This document shows positions 34,452 through 43,941 of a stretch of DNA of 64,000 nucleotides, piece after piece. The notes under the pieces were generated by a model. That model saw only the letters and a program-made list of their open reading frames with translations. It did not search any database and had not been told where the DNA came from. The stretch spans positions 177,243 through 241,242 of the forward strand of contig JAFIFW010000010.1 in NCBI GenBank assembly GCA_020831825.1. Direction: 5' to 3'. The stretch is from Methylophaga sp. GTDB taxonomy: Bacteria; Pseudomonadota; Gammaproteobacteria; Nitrosococcales; Methylophagaceae. Numbering within the stretch: position 1 is the stretch's first letter; every line of letters begins with the position of its first letter. Made by a program: the position numbers and the translations under genes.

Positions 34452-35990
34452 TCAATTATCAGAATAACGAAGCCCTGATCGCAGCTTGGGGCTTCGTTTT
34501 CTGAGTGAATTGCTCTGTCTCTTTAGACGGCGATATCCCATCACGACGCCACTGATGCTTATGATCAGTCCGCCAATACTGAAAGCGATAACAAGCGCCT
34601 CGCGAAGCCATGGTCTCGCCAGTAAAACATGCCAATCCCAGCTATGCAGCAGATTAAATAACCATCGGTTAATACGCCGTTGCTGAGTCAGTTGCTGCAG
34701 TACTTCACCATTGTAGGGATTGATGTGAAACCAGGTTTTATCTGCGTCATCAAACTTGATGCGTAGCATGGGTAATGGTCGGATATGACTGCCATACATG
34801 CTCTGTTGCTCACGACTGACATGATAAAAATCATATTCCGTCAGCCATTGTGTCTGCATGGCATGTTGCTGAGTGATTTCGCTGGCCGCTGAAATCAGTT
34901 GTTCAACTGGAATGGTTGCGAAGATTGTCTCTGGCGCTTCACGGTTAAGCACACGACTTTGCCCCGATGAATCATAGGCTGTCACCCAGATCTCACCTGC
35001 AACACTGTTCCATTCAAGCTCATGGGGAGTGAAACCATCGGCATAAAATCGCTTGAGTAAATCCCGGGTCGAGATGCCATTGTCAAACATAATGCTGCCG
35101 GCCAGATCGCCCTGATAACTTGCAGCCGAAAAACTGCTGGGTTTTGACAGCACATTCCATGGGCTCATCGACATCAAACCACTAAAAATAAAGGCAATTA
35201 ATACAACTCCAAACAACAGACCGGCCACATGGTGCCAACGGGAAAATCCCGCAGGATAAGGCGAGTGAGAGCCGCTGCGAAAGGTTTTGGAAAAACGCCA
35301 ACGTTTGATGCCCAGCACTTGTCCGATAATCGCCATAAACGTGCCGGCCAGAGACAAATAAATCACCAGTTCAGCCCACCAGGAAAGTGAACGGACCGGA
35401 TAGAGCCAGTGCAACCAGGCCCCTATCCAACCCCAGGTCCGTTCAACTCGGGTAGCATCGCGAATCACCAGACCGCTATGCGATGAAATATATAACCAGC
35501 GATGAGCTTCGTCATGAATGCGAACGACATGCAAAGGTCGCTCTCTGTCCAGTCCTCGTGATTGCGTCCAGACATCACGATCAATCAAACCGAGATAGTC
35601 AGGCGCTGCATTACCCTGAAAAAAAGCACTGGCCGAAGCCAGTGCCAGTTCGCTATCCGCCTGTTTGCGTCGCTCCCCCGTTTCAGCATGAACCGCAATA
35701 ACAGGCTCACCTCGATAGCTGAATAAATAGTGAGGTTGACCAGCAATGCTGCTGAGCCTGATTTTCTCAGGCACTCTCGATTGACCGGTTTGCTTGAGTG
35801 CAGAGGCAACAGAAATACAGCATTGTTCACTTTCAAACGAAAGTGCTGGCAGTCGCTCGAGGTGTTCGGCTGGGGTTAACTTGGGATATCCCACATACAA
35901 CATGACAATACCGGACACAAACCAGGCAGCCATGAACAGACAAAGAATAATCCCCAGCCAGCGATGCCATAAAAACAACTGACGCATCAT
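34452..35990 (-). CDS. PepSY-associated membrane protein
   Basis: The 512-residue protein has a first helix at about residues 8-30 (RWLGIILCLFMAAWFVSGIVM), two further central helices (about 205-225 and 250-270), and a last helix near 475-495. Two PepSY-type domains flank the central helices (WFHINPYNGEVLQQL and the earlier LVIRDATRVERTW). This family is often coupled to TonB-dependent receptors and may reduce or process siderophores or metal chelates; no activity is proven here. The start overlaps the receptor's stop (ATGA). Confidence 0.85.
   Translation of the reverse strand: MMRQLFLWHRWLGIILCLFMAAWFVSGIVMLYVGYPKLTPAEHLERLPALSFESEQCCISVASALKQTGQSRVPEKIRLSSIAGQPHYLFSYRGEPVIAVHAETGERRKQADSELALASASAFFQGNAAPDYLGLIDRDVWTQSRGLDRERPLHVVRIHDEAHRWLYISSHSGLVIRDATRVERTWGWIGAWLHWLYPVRSLSWWAELVIYLSLAGTFMAIIGQVLGIKRWRFSKTFRSGSHSPYPAGFSRWHHVAGLLFGVVLIAFIFSGLMSMSPWNVLSKPSSFSAASYQGDLAGSIMFDNGISTRDLLKRFYADGFTPHELEWNSVAGEIWVTAYDSSGQSRVLNREAPETIFATIPVEQLISAASEITQQHAMQTQWLTEYDFYHVSREQQSMYGSHIRPLPMLRIKFDDADKTWFHINPYNGEVLQQLTQQRRINRWLFNLLHSWDWHVLLARPWLREALVIAFSIGGLIISISGVVMGYRRLKRQSNSLRKRSPKLRSGLRYSDN
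34466..34502. terminator. Terminator downstream of copB, inside the PepSY gene end
   Basis: AACGAAGCCC (34466-34475) and GGGCTTCGTT (34488-34497) form a 10-bp stem with a 12-base loop, followed by TTTTC. It lies 25 bases after copB and within the last codons of the convergent PepSY gene. Confidence 0.8.
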
Positions 35991-38104
35991 CAGAATTTCA
36001 GATCCAGTGTCAAATCAACACTGCGTGGTTCTCCAACGTAATATTGCGCGCCCGAACCGGAGTACGCGTAGTGCTTGTTGGACAGGTTACGTCCTCGCAG
36101 CGTTAACGCCGCATGCTGGTTCAAGTTGTACGATACAAAAGCATCATAAAGCGTATAAGCCGGCAACCAGGTGGTATTTTCGTTGTTGGCATACACCGAA
36201 GCGACATGTCGCAGGCCAGTACCAAACTGCCAGCTGACATCAGGCTCATAAATCAGCCACAGATTCGCTACTCGCTTAGGCACGCTGCTTGGCGTTTTAC
36301 CCTTGCGTGATTCGCCGCTCTCAAAAAACTTGTCATATTCGGCATCGACAAAAGCCACGTTACCGTCAGCACGAACCGTATCGGTAATTTGCAATGTGCT
36401 GGCGATCTCAAGCCCCAGTGAACTCTGTTGCCCCACTTGCACAAACACTGTGTTGTCGTTGGGATCACGCGTCAAAAAATTACGGCGTGTGATGTGGTAC
36501 GCCGCGATGGTTGCCGTGCCTCGACCATCCAGATAGTTAAATTTGGAGCCAACTTCAAACTGACGACCTTTGCTGATATCAAAATCGTCGAGACTGGAGT
36601 TATTGCTAGTCGTTAAAGTGCCGCCGGGTGGCTCTGCAGAAGTGCTGTATTGTGCATAAAACATCACATCGCTGTTCAGATCAAAAACCACCCCCAAACG
36701 TCCTGACAGGGTATTCCAATCACCACGAAAAGCCTCACCACCGCGCTGTCTCTGCAAACGCGAACGTATAGAGTCATAACGCAGCGCTGACACCAGAGAC
36801 AAACGCTCTGTCAGCCCTTGACGGTTTTCAGCAAATATCGAGGCCATTTCAACCCGGTTGCTGCGACCGCGTTGCAGTGACCCCAGGCCGAGATCTTCAA
36901 ATTTTCGAGGTGCAAAGTTGAAGGGATCAACAGTATCAAAAACGCCGGATGAGGTTGGGTAGCCGGTATGACGATTGACGTTAAAGTCTAAGCCCAATGC
37001 CCAATCGCTTTGCCGATTAAATAATTGCCCCAAGTGTGTCAGCTCAAGCCGGTTACCGGTCATTTCCTGGGTGTGTCGTTGCAGCAGACCTGATTGGCGT
37101 CTTACCAGCGTATTGCTGGCATCTGTATAGCGATAACCTTCAAGGTTACGGTAATCTCGCTTGGCACCGTAATGATAGAGCGTGTTTTGCAAAGAAGTTT
37201 TGTCATTAAACTGATACTGCGTGACTGACCTGAGCCAGCGGACCCGTTGCTGATAAATTCCGTCTTCAACGTTGAAGTTTTTCTTGCGTAAGCCCTTATC
37301 AATTCGGATGGTGCCTAATTGCGGCGTTAAGGTAGGGGTTCCCCAATATGGATTGTCAACCTGCTCTTCCTGATATTCGAATGCCAGGGTATGTGACAAA
37401 CGATCTGATAGGTCAGTTAGCCAAGAAAGCGCCAGCGTGTCTGCCCGGCGCTCAACTCGATTAATATGACTCTCACTATCAGTATAGCTATAGTCGAATC
37501 GAACCCAGTTGGTCTCATTCACTGCCTTGTTGACGCCGATCGCTGCTGATTTGGTATCAAAGCTTCCAATACCCAGTCTGGCAGTCACTTCCTGATCAAC
37601 GCGCTGCGCTGATTTGGTCACGTAATTAAGACTGCCGCCAACTGAACTTGCGCCATATAAAAATGATGACGGGCCACCCACCGCCTCTACACGGTCATAA
37701 ATCCAGGAATCAACAGGCCTTGCTGCAATGACGTAAGCAAGCGGAATGCCATTAAACAACTGGTTGACTTGTGCGCCGGTAAAACCACGATAAGAGACAA
37801 AACCACCACGTCCGGGAAACGATGCCAGGTTAATGCCCGGCAGAATGTTGGCGGCATCTTGCAGATCACGCGCACCAATCAAATCCAGCGTTTCACGATC
37901 GGCAATCGCGACAGAAGCAGGATTTTCGCGGTTCGACAACCCCAAGCGGGAACCGGCGTTTGAGGGGGTGTCCAAATCCAGACCACGTTGCGCAGCCGTG
38001 GTGACTGTCATGGGTTCAAGCGGACGAACATCAATGTCTTCGGCATGTACCAGATTTGGGCTAGCCACCAGACTTGTGATCAATAAACGAGACAGCACAC
38101 GCAT
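35990..38104 (-). CDS. TonB-dependent siderophore-type receptor
   Basis: The 704-residue protein has a signal peptide (cleavage about LVHA-ED, residue 22), a plug domain with VAIADRETLDLIGARDLQDAANILPGI and VEAVGGPSSFLYGASSVGGSLNYVTK, and a 22-strand-type barrel ending LTLDLKF. It should import a metal chelate using TonB. The ATG at 38104 has GGAG eight bases before it; the frame extends to 38191 but the signal peptide begins at 38104. The ligand is unknown: siderophore-type by homology, but the copper genes nearby leave copper chelates possible. Confidence 0.9.
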   Translation of the reverse strand: MRVLSRLLITSLVASPNLVHAEDIDVRPLEPMTVTTAAQRGLDLDTPSNAGSRLGLSNRENPASVAIADRETLDLIGARDLQDAANILPGINLASFPGRGGFVSYRGFTGAQVNQLFNGIPLAYVIAARPVDSWIYDRVEAVGGPSSFLYGASSVGGSLNYVTKSAQRVDQEVTARLGIGSFDTKSAAIGVNKAVNETNWVRFDYSYTDSESHINRVERRADTLALSWLTDLSDRLSHTLAFEYQEEQVDNPYWGTPTLTPQLGTIRIDKGLRKKNFNVEDGIYQQRVRWLRSVTQYQFNDKTSLQNTLYHYGAKRDYRNLEGYRYTDASNTLVRRQSGLLQRHTQEMTGNRLELTHLGQLFNRQSDWALGLDFNVNRHTGYPTSSGVFDTVDPFNFAPRKFEDLGLGSLQRGRSNRVEMASIFAENRQGLTERLSLVSALRYDSIRSRLQRQRGGEAFRGDWNTLSGRLGVVFDLNSDVMFYAQYSTSAEPPGGTLTTSNNSSLDDFDISKGRQFEVGSKFNYLDGRGTATIAAYHITRRNFLTRDPNDNTVFVQVGQQSSLGLEIASTLQITDTVRADGNVAFVDAEYDKFFESGESRKGKTPSSVPKRVANLWLIYEPDVSWQFGTGLRHVASVYANNENTTWLPAYTLYDAFVSYNLNQHAALTLRGRNLSNKHYAYSGSGAQYYVGEPRSVDLTLDLKF

Positions 38105-38154
38105 TATAAAACTCCGAAAAAATTCACGGAGATGAACACTACGCGATGCCTGCA

Positions 38155-38200
38155 GATAAGTTTTGTGGCTTATCGCCACCTGCTGTGCCATATGCCACAG
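38155..38200. promoter_or_regulatory. Nested inverted repeats upstream of the TonB receptor
   Basis: Three overlapping or adjacent dyads lie 50-100 bases before the receptor: GATAAG-N8-CTTATC (38155-38174), GTGGC-TTATC-GCCAC (38165-38179) and CTGTG-C-CATATG-C-CACAG (38183-38200). A further TGTGGC is at about 38215. They could be regulator binding sites. They do not match the Fur box. Confidence 0.4.
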
Positions 38201-38253
38201 TGCATGGTGATGTTGTGGCTGAAAGCCCCAGTGGATGGGAAGTTAGCTAAAAA

Positions 38254-38838
38254 TCACTTTGACGCGTTTTTTTGCAATTTCCAGTCAGATAATAACGGCC
38301 AGCCGTGAATTTCGCTGCCCAGTGCCTTGAGCCAGTCGCCCAGCACCCGATTGGAATTGTGCCTTAGTGTGTAGTTATCCGGATGATGGACAAACTCCAG
38401 ATCATATTCAGCGCGATATTGCAGGCTGTCTCGGGCCGCGTCGAATTTCTGTTGCAGTTGTTCAAGCAGACGGTCAACCGCTTCGGCTTCGACCTCAAGA
38501 CTGAGCATGTTTTCGATACCGACCTTGACCTGTTGCCGAACATTATCGGCAGTGGCTGGCCCCGGCAATTCCCGTCGGCCCAATGCCGCTTTGCTGGGCA
38601 AGGCAATTGCCCGGAAACCGGAGAAAATACCGGTCTGGGCTTGTGCGTAGTAACGCCAATCGCCATAGGAATATCGAATCAAATCGCCGTTGGCCTGACT
38701 CAATACCAGACTGGAATGCTTGCCATGATCAAGTATGAATATGCTGCGGGGTGTTTCGGGTGTGACTGGCGGCGTAATGCGCGCCGAGCAGCCGGCTAAT
38801 ATCAATAAAATCGAACTTAATATCAGCAGTCGCAACAT
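38254..38838 (-). CDS. Lipoprotein of unknown function (possibly DUF2459-like)
   Basis: The 194-residue protein has a lipoprotein signal ending LAGC (Cys17). After it comes a strand-rich part with FILDHGKHSSLVLSQANGDLIRYSYGDW and a C-terminal part with NSNRVLGDWLKALG. The first block loosely resembles DUF2459 lipoproteins; confidence in that is low. It stands between the TonB receptor and hslO, 13 bases after hslO on the same strand. Confidence 0.65.
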   Translation of the reverse strand: MLRLLILSSILLILAGCSARITPPVTPETPRSIFILDHGKHSSLVLSQANGDLIRYSYGDWRYYAQAQTGIFSGFRAIALPSKAALGRRELPGPATADNVRQQVKVGIENMLSLEVEAEAVDRLLEQLQQKFDAARDSLQYRAEYDLEFVHHPDNYTLRHNSNRVLGDWLKALGSEIHGWPLLSDWKLQKNASK

Positions 38839-38851
38839 TTATATCTAGGCC

Positions 38852-39745
38852 CTAGTGCAATACGTCGGTATCACTGCTGGGCGATATGGTGTCGTTAAAT
38901 AACTGCGCAATATCGACCTTATCAAACTGATAGTGGGTATTACAGAATTCGCAGGCCGCTTCCAGATAACCATGTTCTTCAATAATGTCATCGGCTTCGG
39001 CTTCACCCAACATGCGAATAGTTTCTCCGACCCGCTCGCGGGAACAGGTACAGGCAAATTCAAGCATCGTGGTGGTCAACAGCCGAACCGGCTCTTGGTG
39101 AAACAGACGATGTAACAGGTTGATGGCATCTAGTTCACATAATTCCTGTGGTGTGACGGTTGACGCTAGTTGGTTAATACGTGACCAGTTTTCGGCCTGT
39201 TCAGGTTTTTTATCGCCCGGCAATTGTTGTAAAAACAAACCGGCGGCGGCCTGTTGATCAGCGGTCAGCCAAATACGGGTATCAAGCTGTTCTGATTGTT
39301 GAAAATAGTTTTCCAATACCGCAGACAAATTGTCACCATTGAGGCTGACAATGCCTTGATAGGGCTGCTTGGCACCCACTACTTCGATAGTGATTGCCAA
39401 CGTGCCTTCGCCCAGTAATTCGCTGAAACTGGCGGTATCTGCAATCTCACCTTGCCAATTGGCAAGACCTCTCAGCGTGTGATCACTGGTGCATTCGACC
39501 ATCATCATTGATACTGGTCCATTGGCGCGAATTTGCAACACCAGACGACCTTCAATTTTCACCGTTTCGGTGAGTAATGCGGCAGCCGCCAGCATTTCAC
39601 CCAGCAGATGCGCCACCGGTGCCGGATAGTCACGTTGTTTGCTGACTTCCTGCCAGGTGCTCTTTAACTGAACCCACTCGCCACGCACCTCGGCATTGTC
39701 AAAAATAAAGCGTTGCAGATGATCCTGTTGAGGGCTGTCTTGCAT
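38852..39745 (-). CDS. hslO: Redox-regulated chaperone Hsp33
   Basis: The 297-residue protein shows the N-terminal HLQRFIFDNAEVRGEWVQL, the central RIWLTADQQAAAGLFLQQLP and the C-terminal redox switch: CTCSRERV (CxC) and CEFCNTHYQF (CxxC), four cysteines that bind zinc when reduced. Oxidation activates it as a holdase. It is 124 bases downstream of htpG, on the same strand, and may be partly cotranscribed with it. Confidence 0.95.
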   Translation of the reverse strand: MQDSPQQDHLQRFIFDNAEVRGEWVQLKSTWQEVSKQRDYPAPVAHLLGEMLAAAALLTETVKIEGRLVLQIRANGPVSMMMVECTSDHTLRGLANWQGEIADTASFSELLGEGTLAITIEVVGAKQPYQGIVSLNGDNLSAVLENYFQQSEQLDTRIWLTADQQAAAGLFLQQLPGDKKPEQAENWSRINQLASTVTPQELCELDAINLLHRLFHQEPVRLLTTTMLEFACTCSRERVGETIRMLGEAEADDIIEEHGYLEAACEFCNTHYQFDKVDIAQLFNDTISPSSDTDVLH

Positions 39746-39869
39746 GATGGTGTCCTGATTACGCGATGATCGCGGCGGGTTAAATGATGAGGCTTAGCAG
39801 AGATATTCTATCGCATCCGAGAATGACCGGCCCCTCCCCGCACGCAGGGAGAGAGGCCGAACAGTCGGA

Positions 39870-41777
39870 TTAGGCCTGCTGCAACAGCATGGCATTGAGT
39901 TTTTTGACGAAGCTGGCCGGATCATCCAGTTGACCACCTTCAGCAAGCAGCGCCTGATCAAACAAGATAGACACCCAATCGCCGAACTTATCATCGTTGC
40001 TTTCGTCTTTCAGCTTGGCCACCATCGGATGCTCAGGGTTAAGCTCCAGAATCGGTTTACTGCCTGAGACTTGCTGCCCCGCTGCCTTGAGCATGCGTTC
40101 CAAGTTGGCACTCATGTCGTAGTTATCAGCCACCAGACAGGCAGGTGAATCAGTCAAACGATGGGTAATGCGAACATCTTTGACCTTCTCGTCGAGTGTT
40201 TTCTTTACACGCTCCACCAGATCTTCAAAGTTTTTCTCAACTTCTTCGTGGGCTTTCTTCTCTTGCTCATCTTCGAGTTCGCCCAGATCCAGATCGCCTT
40301 TGGCCACGGATTGCAGATGTTTGCCGTCAAAATCAGTCAGTGAATTCACCAACCACTCATCCACCCGATCGGTCAGCAACAGCACTTCGATGCCTTTCTT
40401 GCGGAAGACTTCCAGATGTGGGCTGTTTTTCGCTGCGGCGTAGCTTTCGGCAGTGATGTAATAAATCTTGTCCTGCTTTTCCTTCATCCGGCCAACATAG
40501 TCTTCCAGCGAAACTGTTTGCTCGGTAGAGCCGGATTCAGTGGTGGCAAAACGCAACAGCTTGGCCAAGGTTTCTTTGTTGGCAAAATCTTCGCCCGGAC
40601 CTTCCTTGATGACTTGACCAAATTCTTTCCAGAACTTGCTGTATTGCTCTGGCTCGTTTTTGGCCATTTTGCTCAGTTCAGACAGGATTTTCTTCACTGA
40701 GGCAGTGCGGATGCTGTCGATGACTTTGCTGCTTTGCAGGATCTCACGCGATACGTTGAGCGGCAGATCGTTGGTATCAATCACACCGCGGATAAAGCGC
40801 AGATAACGCGGCATCAGCTGCTCGCTGTCTTCCATGATAAAGACACGTTTTACATACAGCTTGATGCCGTGCATGCGATCCCGATCCCACAGATCAAACG
40901 GTGCCCGTGACGGGATAAACAACAGCGAGGTGTATTCGGTGTTGCCTTCGACCTTGTTATGGCTCCAGCTCAGTGGATCTTCAAAATCATGAGCAACCTG
41001 CTTGTAAAACTCTTTGTACTGGTCATCGCTGATGTCGTTTTTTGACAGTGTCCACAGCGCGGTGGCTTTGTTGACGGTTTCATCTTCAATCACGCTGTCA
41101 TCAATCTTGCCGTCTTCATCCGGCACCGGCTCTTTGTTCATAACAATCGGCAGATTGATGTGATCCGAGTATTTGCGAATGATGTTGCGGATGCGCCAGC
41201 CGTTGAGGAATTCGTCTTCACCTTCACGCAGATGCAAGGTGATCTCGGTGCCACGCGTGGCTTTTTCGATGGTTTCAATGCTGAATTCGCCTTCACCACC
41301 AGATTCCCACAGCACACCGTGTTCAGCGGTGAGGCCCGCTCGACGGGTTTTCAGGGTGACTTTGTCGGCGACAATAAACGCCGAGTAGAAACCGACACCA
41401 AATTGACCAATCAGCTGAGAGTCTTTGGCCTGATCACCGGTCAGTTGACCAAAAAAGGCCTTGGTGCCACTGCGGGCAATTGTACCGATATTGTCGATAA
41501 CTTCCTGGCGGTTCATGCCAATGCCGTTATCGGTGATGGTGATGGTGCGTGCTTTTTCGTCAAAAGCAACGCGGATGTTCAACTCTGCGTCATCTTCATA
41601 CAACGCATCATCCGACAACGCTTCAAAACGCAGCTTGTCAGCCGCATCCGCCGCATTGGAAATCAGCTCACGCAGAAAGATTTCCTTGTTGCTGTACAGC
41701 GAATGAATCATCAGATTCAGTAGTTGTTTGACTTCAGTCTGGAACCCTAAAGTCTCTTTATGTGCGTCAACGCCCAT
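39870..41777 (-). CDS. htpG: Chaperone HtpG (bacterial Hsp90)
   Basis: The 635-residue protein starts [45 protein letters not shown] and has the GHKL ATPase motifs: the Asn/Asp binding site (ITDNGIGM) and [11 protein letters not shown]. Middle-domain and C-terminal dimerisation segments follow. I chose ATG 41777 by homology and GGAGG 13 bases upstream; a frame runs back to 41837 without homology. A heat-shock promoter is at 41820-41848. Confidence 0.95.
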   Translation of the reverse strand: MGVDAHKETLGFQTEVKQLLNLMIHSLYSNKEIFLRELISNAADAADKLRFEALSDDALYEDDAELNIRVAFDEKARTITITDNGIGMNRQEVIDNIGTIARSGTKAFFGQLTGDQAKDSQLIGQFGVGFYSAFIVADKVTLKTRRAGLTAEHGVLWESGGEGEFSIETIEKATRGTEITLHLREGEDEFLNGWRIRNIIRKYSDHINLPIVMNKEPVPDEDGKIDDSVIEDETVNKATALWTLSKNDISDDQYKEFYKQVAHDFEDPLSWSHNKVEGNTEYTSLLFIPSRAPFDLWDRDRMHGIKLYVKRVFIMEDSEQLMPRYLRFIRGVIDTNDLPLNVSREILQSSKVIDSIRTASVKKILSELSKMAKNEPEQYSKFWKEFGQVIKEGPGEDFANKETLAKLLRFATTESGSTEQTVSLEDYVGRMKEKQDKIYYITAESYAAAKNSPHLEVFRKKGIEVLLLTDRVDEWLVNSLTDFDGKHLQSVAKGDLDLGELEDEQEKKAHEEVEKNFEDLVERVKKTLDEKVKDVRITHRLTDSPACLVADNYDMSANLERMLKAAGQQVSGSKPILELNPEHPMVAKLKDESNDDKFGDWVSILFDQALLAEGGQLDDPASFVKKLNAMLLQQA

Positions 41778-41819
41778 TGCAGTTATGCCTCCATCTGGCT
41801 TGTTGAATTGATAGCCTGC

Positions 41820-41848
41820 ATATGGGGATTGCGCCATTGGAAATCAAG
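41820..41848 (-). promoter_or_regulatory. Heat-shock sigma32-type promoter of htpG
   Basis: On the minus strand CTTGATT (-35) is followed by 14 bases and CCCCATAT (-10). The consensus is CTTGAAA-N13 to 17-CCCCATNT. It ends 42 bases before the htpG ATG. Confidence 0.78.
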
Positions 41849-41980
41849 AGCCTGTCATCAAGCCGTCATCGCTGACTGCTACTATGTGATGATGGAACTA
41901 TCCAAAGCAGAATGATTCCCTAATAACGCAAATCGCGTTTTAAGCGACTTGTGATAGAGTTTTTTAATAAAGGAGAAAAC

Positions 41981-42481
41981 ATGCATTCTCTGGTCCTGGC
42001 ATCGCTAATGACGGTGATGCCACTGATGGCCGACACAGGTGTTGGCGAGCAACAAGCAAAAGTCTTTGGCCACGAAGAAAAGGTCAAACTCTTTCCAGGC
42101 GGTATTAAGGCCACTGCAAGACTCGACACCGGAGCCGCAACAAACTCCATCTACGCAGTCGATACCGAGGTGGTCGAGCAAGGTGGACAAAAGCATGTGG
42201 AATTCACCTTTGTGGATCACGAAGGCAAATCACATCGACTGACACGCCCGCTGATCGATCAAGTCACAGTCACGCAGGCCAGTGGCCAACAAAGGCGTTA
42301 TGTGGTTGAAATGGGACTATGCCTGGGCGATCACTATGAAAACTCAAGATTTACCCTGGCAGATCGCAGCCATATGACATTCCCGATACTGGTGGGCCGC
42401 AATTTTCTGAAAAACTCGGTACTGGTGAGCTCTTCGGACACCAATACTCAAGCGCCGAAATGTGACGTGCGCCTGGGCTAG
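41981..42481 (+). CDS. Exported retropepsin-like aspartic protease (RimB/RloA family, PF05618)
   Basis: The 166-residue protein has a short hydrophobic N-terminus (signal-like, about residues 1-17) and the retropepsin-like motif LDTGAATNSI, an Asp-Thr-Gly catalytic triad half, plus the end block FPILVGRNFL. Databases call this family ATP-dependent zinc protease, but the motif is that of aspartic proteases; related proteins occur beside RimK ligases. The start at 41981 follows AAAGGAGAAAAC; the longer frame starts at 41951. No rimK gene is adjacent. Confidence 0.82.
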   Translation: MHSLVLASLMTVMPLMADTGVGEQQAKVFGHEEKVKLFPGGIKATARLDTGAATNSIYAVDTEVVEQGGQKHVEFTFVDHEGKSHRLTRPLIDQVTVTQASGQQRRYVVEMGLCLGDHYENSRFTLADRSHMTFPILVGRNFLKNSVLVSSSDTNTQAPKCDVRLG

Positions 42482-42487
42482 CCCAGC

Positions 42488-42925
42488 CTACAGTGGTCGG
42501 CCACTTGAGGATCGCCCAGGCTTTCGATCCGGCTTGGGCGTTTCCGCACTATCCATCAAAGTCAGATAGTCATTTCTGAGCTGCTCAATACGTGCTTCTG
42601 TCAGTTGAATGGCACATCCGAGATATATCGCAGATCTGATGGAGCCCTGACGCCATATTTCGTACAAAGAGCGGCAGTGGCTGTCTCGATATGATTGCCA
42701 GTTATGCTGACTGTCACTAATCGCTTCCATCGCCTGACCGTCATCCTGATGGCGTTGCATGGCTTCAGACAGGGTGACGCGCATCTGTTGCTCAGTGTCC
42801 TTTAGCATCTCTGACAGACAGGCATTCATCTCCAGCGTGGTTTGTGCTTCAGCGCAAAGCGACTGGTCAGCAAACACTGGACTACTGGTTAAAAACAACA
42901 GCAATGCAAAAGCAGTTTTCATCAT
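42488..42925 (-). CDS. LprI-like secreted protein (lysozyme-inhibitor type, DUF1311)
   Basis: The 145-residue protein has a signal peptide (cleavage FADQ, about residue 19) and the PF07007 pattern with conserved cysteines: LCAEAQTTLEMNACLSEML, HCRSLYEIW and LGCAIQLTEARIEQL, followed by a basic Pro-rich tail. One family member inhibits lysozyme; most are uncharacterised. It converges with the retropepsin gene, separated by six bases. Confidence 0.82.
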   Translation of the reverse strand: MMKTAFALLLFLTSSPVFADQSLCAEAQTTLEMNACLSEMLKDTEQQMRVTLSEAMQRHQDDGQAMEAISDSQHNWQSYRDSHCRSLYEIWRQGSIRSAIYLGCAIQLTEARIEQLRNDYLTLMDSAETPKPDRKPGRSSSGRPL

Positions 42926-43040
42926 GGTTCACTCCATCAGGGGCCATCAGCATAACCCGAAACCATAAGACCAAAAGACATTGAATTTTTATCCTGTGGC
43001 TCTGCTAAACTGCAATCAGTCCACCCAATAAAGAGCCAGC

Positions 43041-43493
43041 ATGGACTTGCAGCGGATCATCAACGTTAAACAGGTGAATGAACATATCCATTCATCAGGG
43101 CAACCCCTTATCGAAGAGTTTCAATTAATCGCCGACGCTGGTTTCGAAACGGTGATCAACCTGCTGCCAGCAACTCACCCCGAAGCACTCAAAAACGAGG
43201 CTGCCATAGTCAGTGAACTGGGCATGCACTATCTGCATATCGAAGTGCCTTTTGACCAACCCCAGCGAGCGCACTGGAATCATTTCAATCAGTTGATGGA
43301 ACAACGTGCCGGCACCAAGGTCTGGGTACATTGTCTGCTCAACTATCGAGCTTCAGCATTTTTGTTCTTGTATCTCCATCATGTTCAGGGCCTGTCCGAA
43401 TTGCAGGCCAGACAGCAGGTATTCACCGATTGGACCGCCGATAGCGTCTGGTCGAATGTCATGTGCAATCGTTTTCCGGAGGATTCAGCATGA
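43041..43493 (+). CDS. Dual-specificity phosphatase-like protein
   Basis: The 150-residue protein has the layout of the bacterial DSP/beta-lactamase-hydrolase-like phosphatase family: SGQPLIEEFQLIADAGFETVINLLP at the start and HCLLNYRASAF as the active-site loop (Cys-x5-Arg). The loop has Asn where a Gly is usual in classic phosphatases, a variation seen in this family. It starts ATG 43041 and overlaps the VOC gene by 4 bases. Confidence 0.78.
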   Translation: MDLQRIINVKQVNEHIHSSGQPLIEEFQLIADAGFETVINLLPATHPEALKNEAAIVSELGMHYLHIEVPFDQPQRAHWNHFNQLMEQRAGTKVWVHCLLNYRASAFLFLYLHHVQGLSELQARQQVFTDWTADSVWSNVMCNRFPEDSA

Positions 43494-43912
43494 AACCAAG
43501 AATCAGTGTCATCACCCTGGGGGTGGACGATTTGAGCCGGGCATTGAAGTTCTACCGCGACGGATTGGGATTAGCCACCGAAGGCATCATCGGTGAACAA
43601 TATGACCACGGTGCAGTAGTGTTTATCGATCTTCAGCCTACCCTGAAACTGGCCTTATGGCCTAGAGCCAGCATCATCAGGGAGCTGGGGATTGAAGCCG
43701 ACAGCCCCAGTCCATCGCATGCCATGATTTCGCACAATGTCAGTAACCGTGATGAGGTCGATAGCGTCATGGATGAAGCTGCGGCGGCTGGGGCCCAATT
43801 ACTCAAACCTGCCCATGAAACTTTCTGGGGCGGTTATGCCGGTTATTTTTGCGATCCTGATCAACACGTATGGGAGGTGGTATGGAACCCTGACTGGGTG
43901 ATTAGTGACTGA
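43490..43912 (+). CDS. VOC-superfamily (glyoxalase/bleomycin resistance-like) protein
   Basis: The 140-residue protein has a paired beta-alpha-beta pattern: ISVITLGVDDLSRALKFYRDGLGL, then FCDPDQHVWEVVWNPDW at the end. Metal ligands would be a His/Glu set, with a Glu in HVWEVVWN. The ATG at 43490 overlaps the previous stop (ATGA). Function unknown. Confidence 0.8.
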   Translation: MKPRISVITLGVDDLSRALKFYRDGLGLATEGIIGEQYDHGAVVFIDLQPTLKLALWPRASIIRELGIEADSPSPSHAMISHNVSNRDEVDSVMDEAAAAGAQLLKPAHETFWGGYAGYFCDPDQHVWEVVWNPDWVISD

Positions 43913-43941
43913 ACACCAACGTTTTAAATTAAGGAATCCTT

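Noticed and set aside
38105..38253. Fur box before the TonB receptor
   Set aside because: No GATAATGATAATCATTATC-like match; only other dyads are seen.
41160..41723. 187-codon plus-strand frame opposite htpG
   Set aside because: Shadow of the htpG ATPase domain; no independent start signal.
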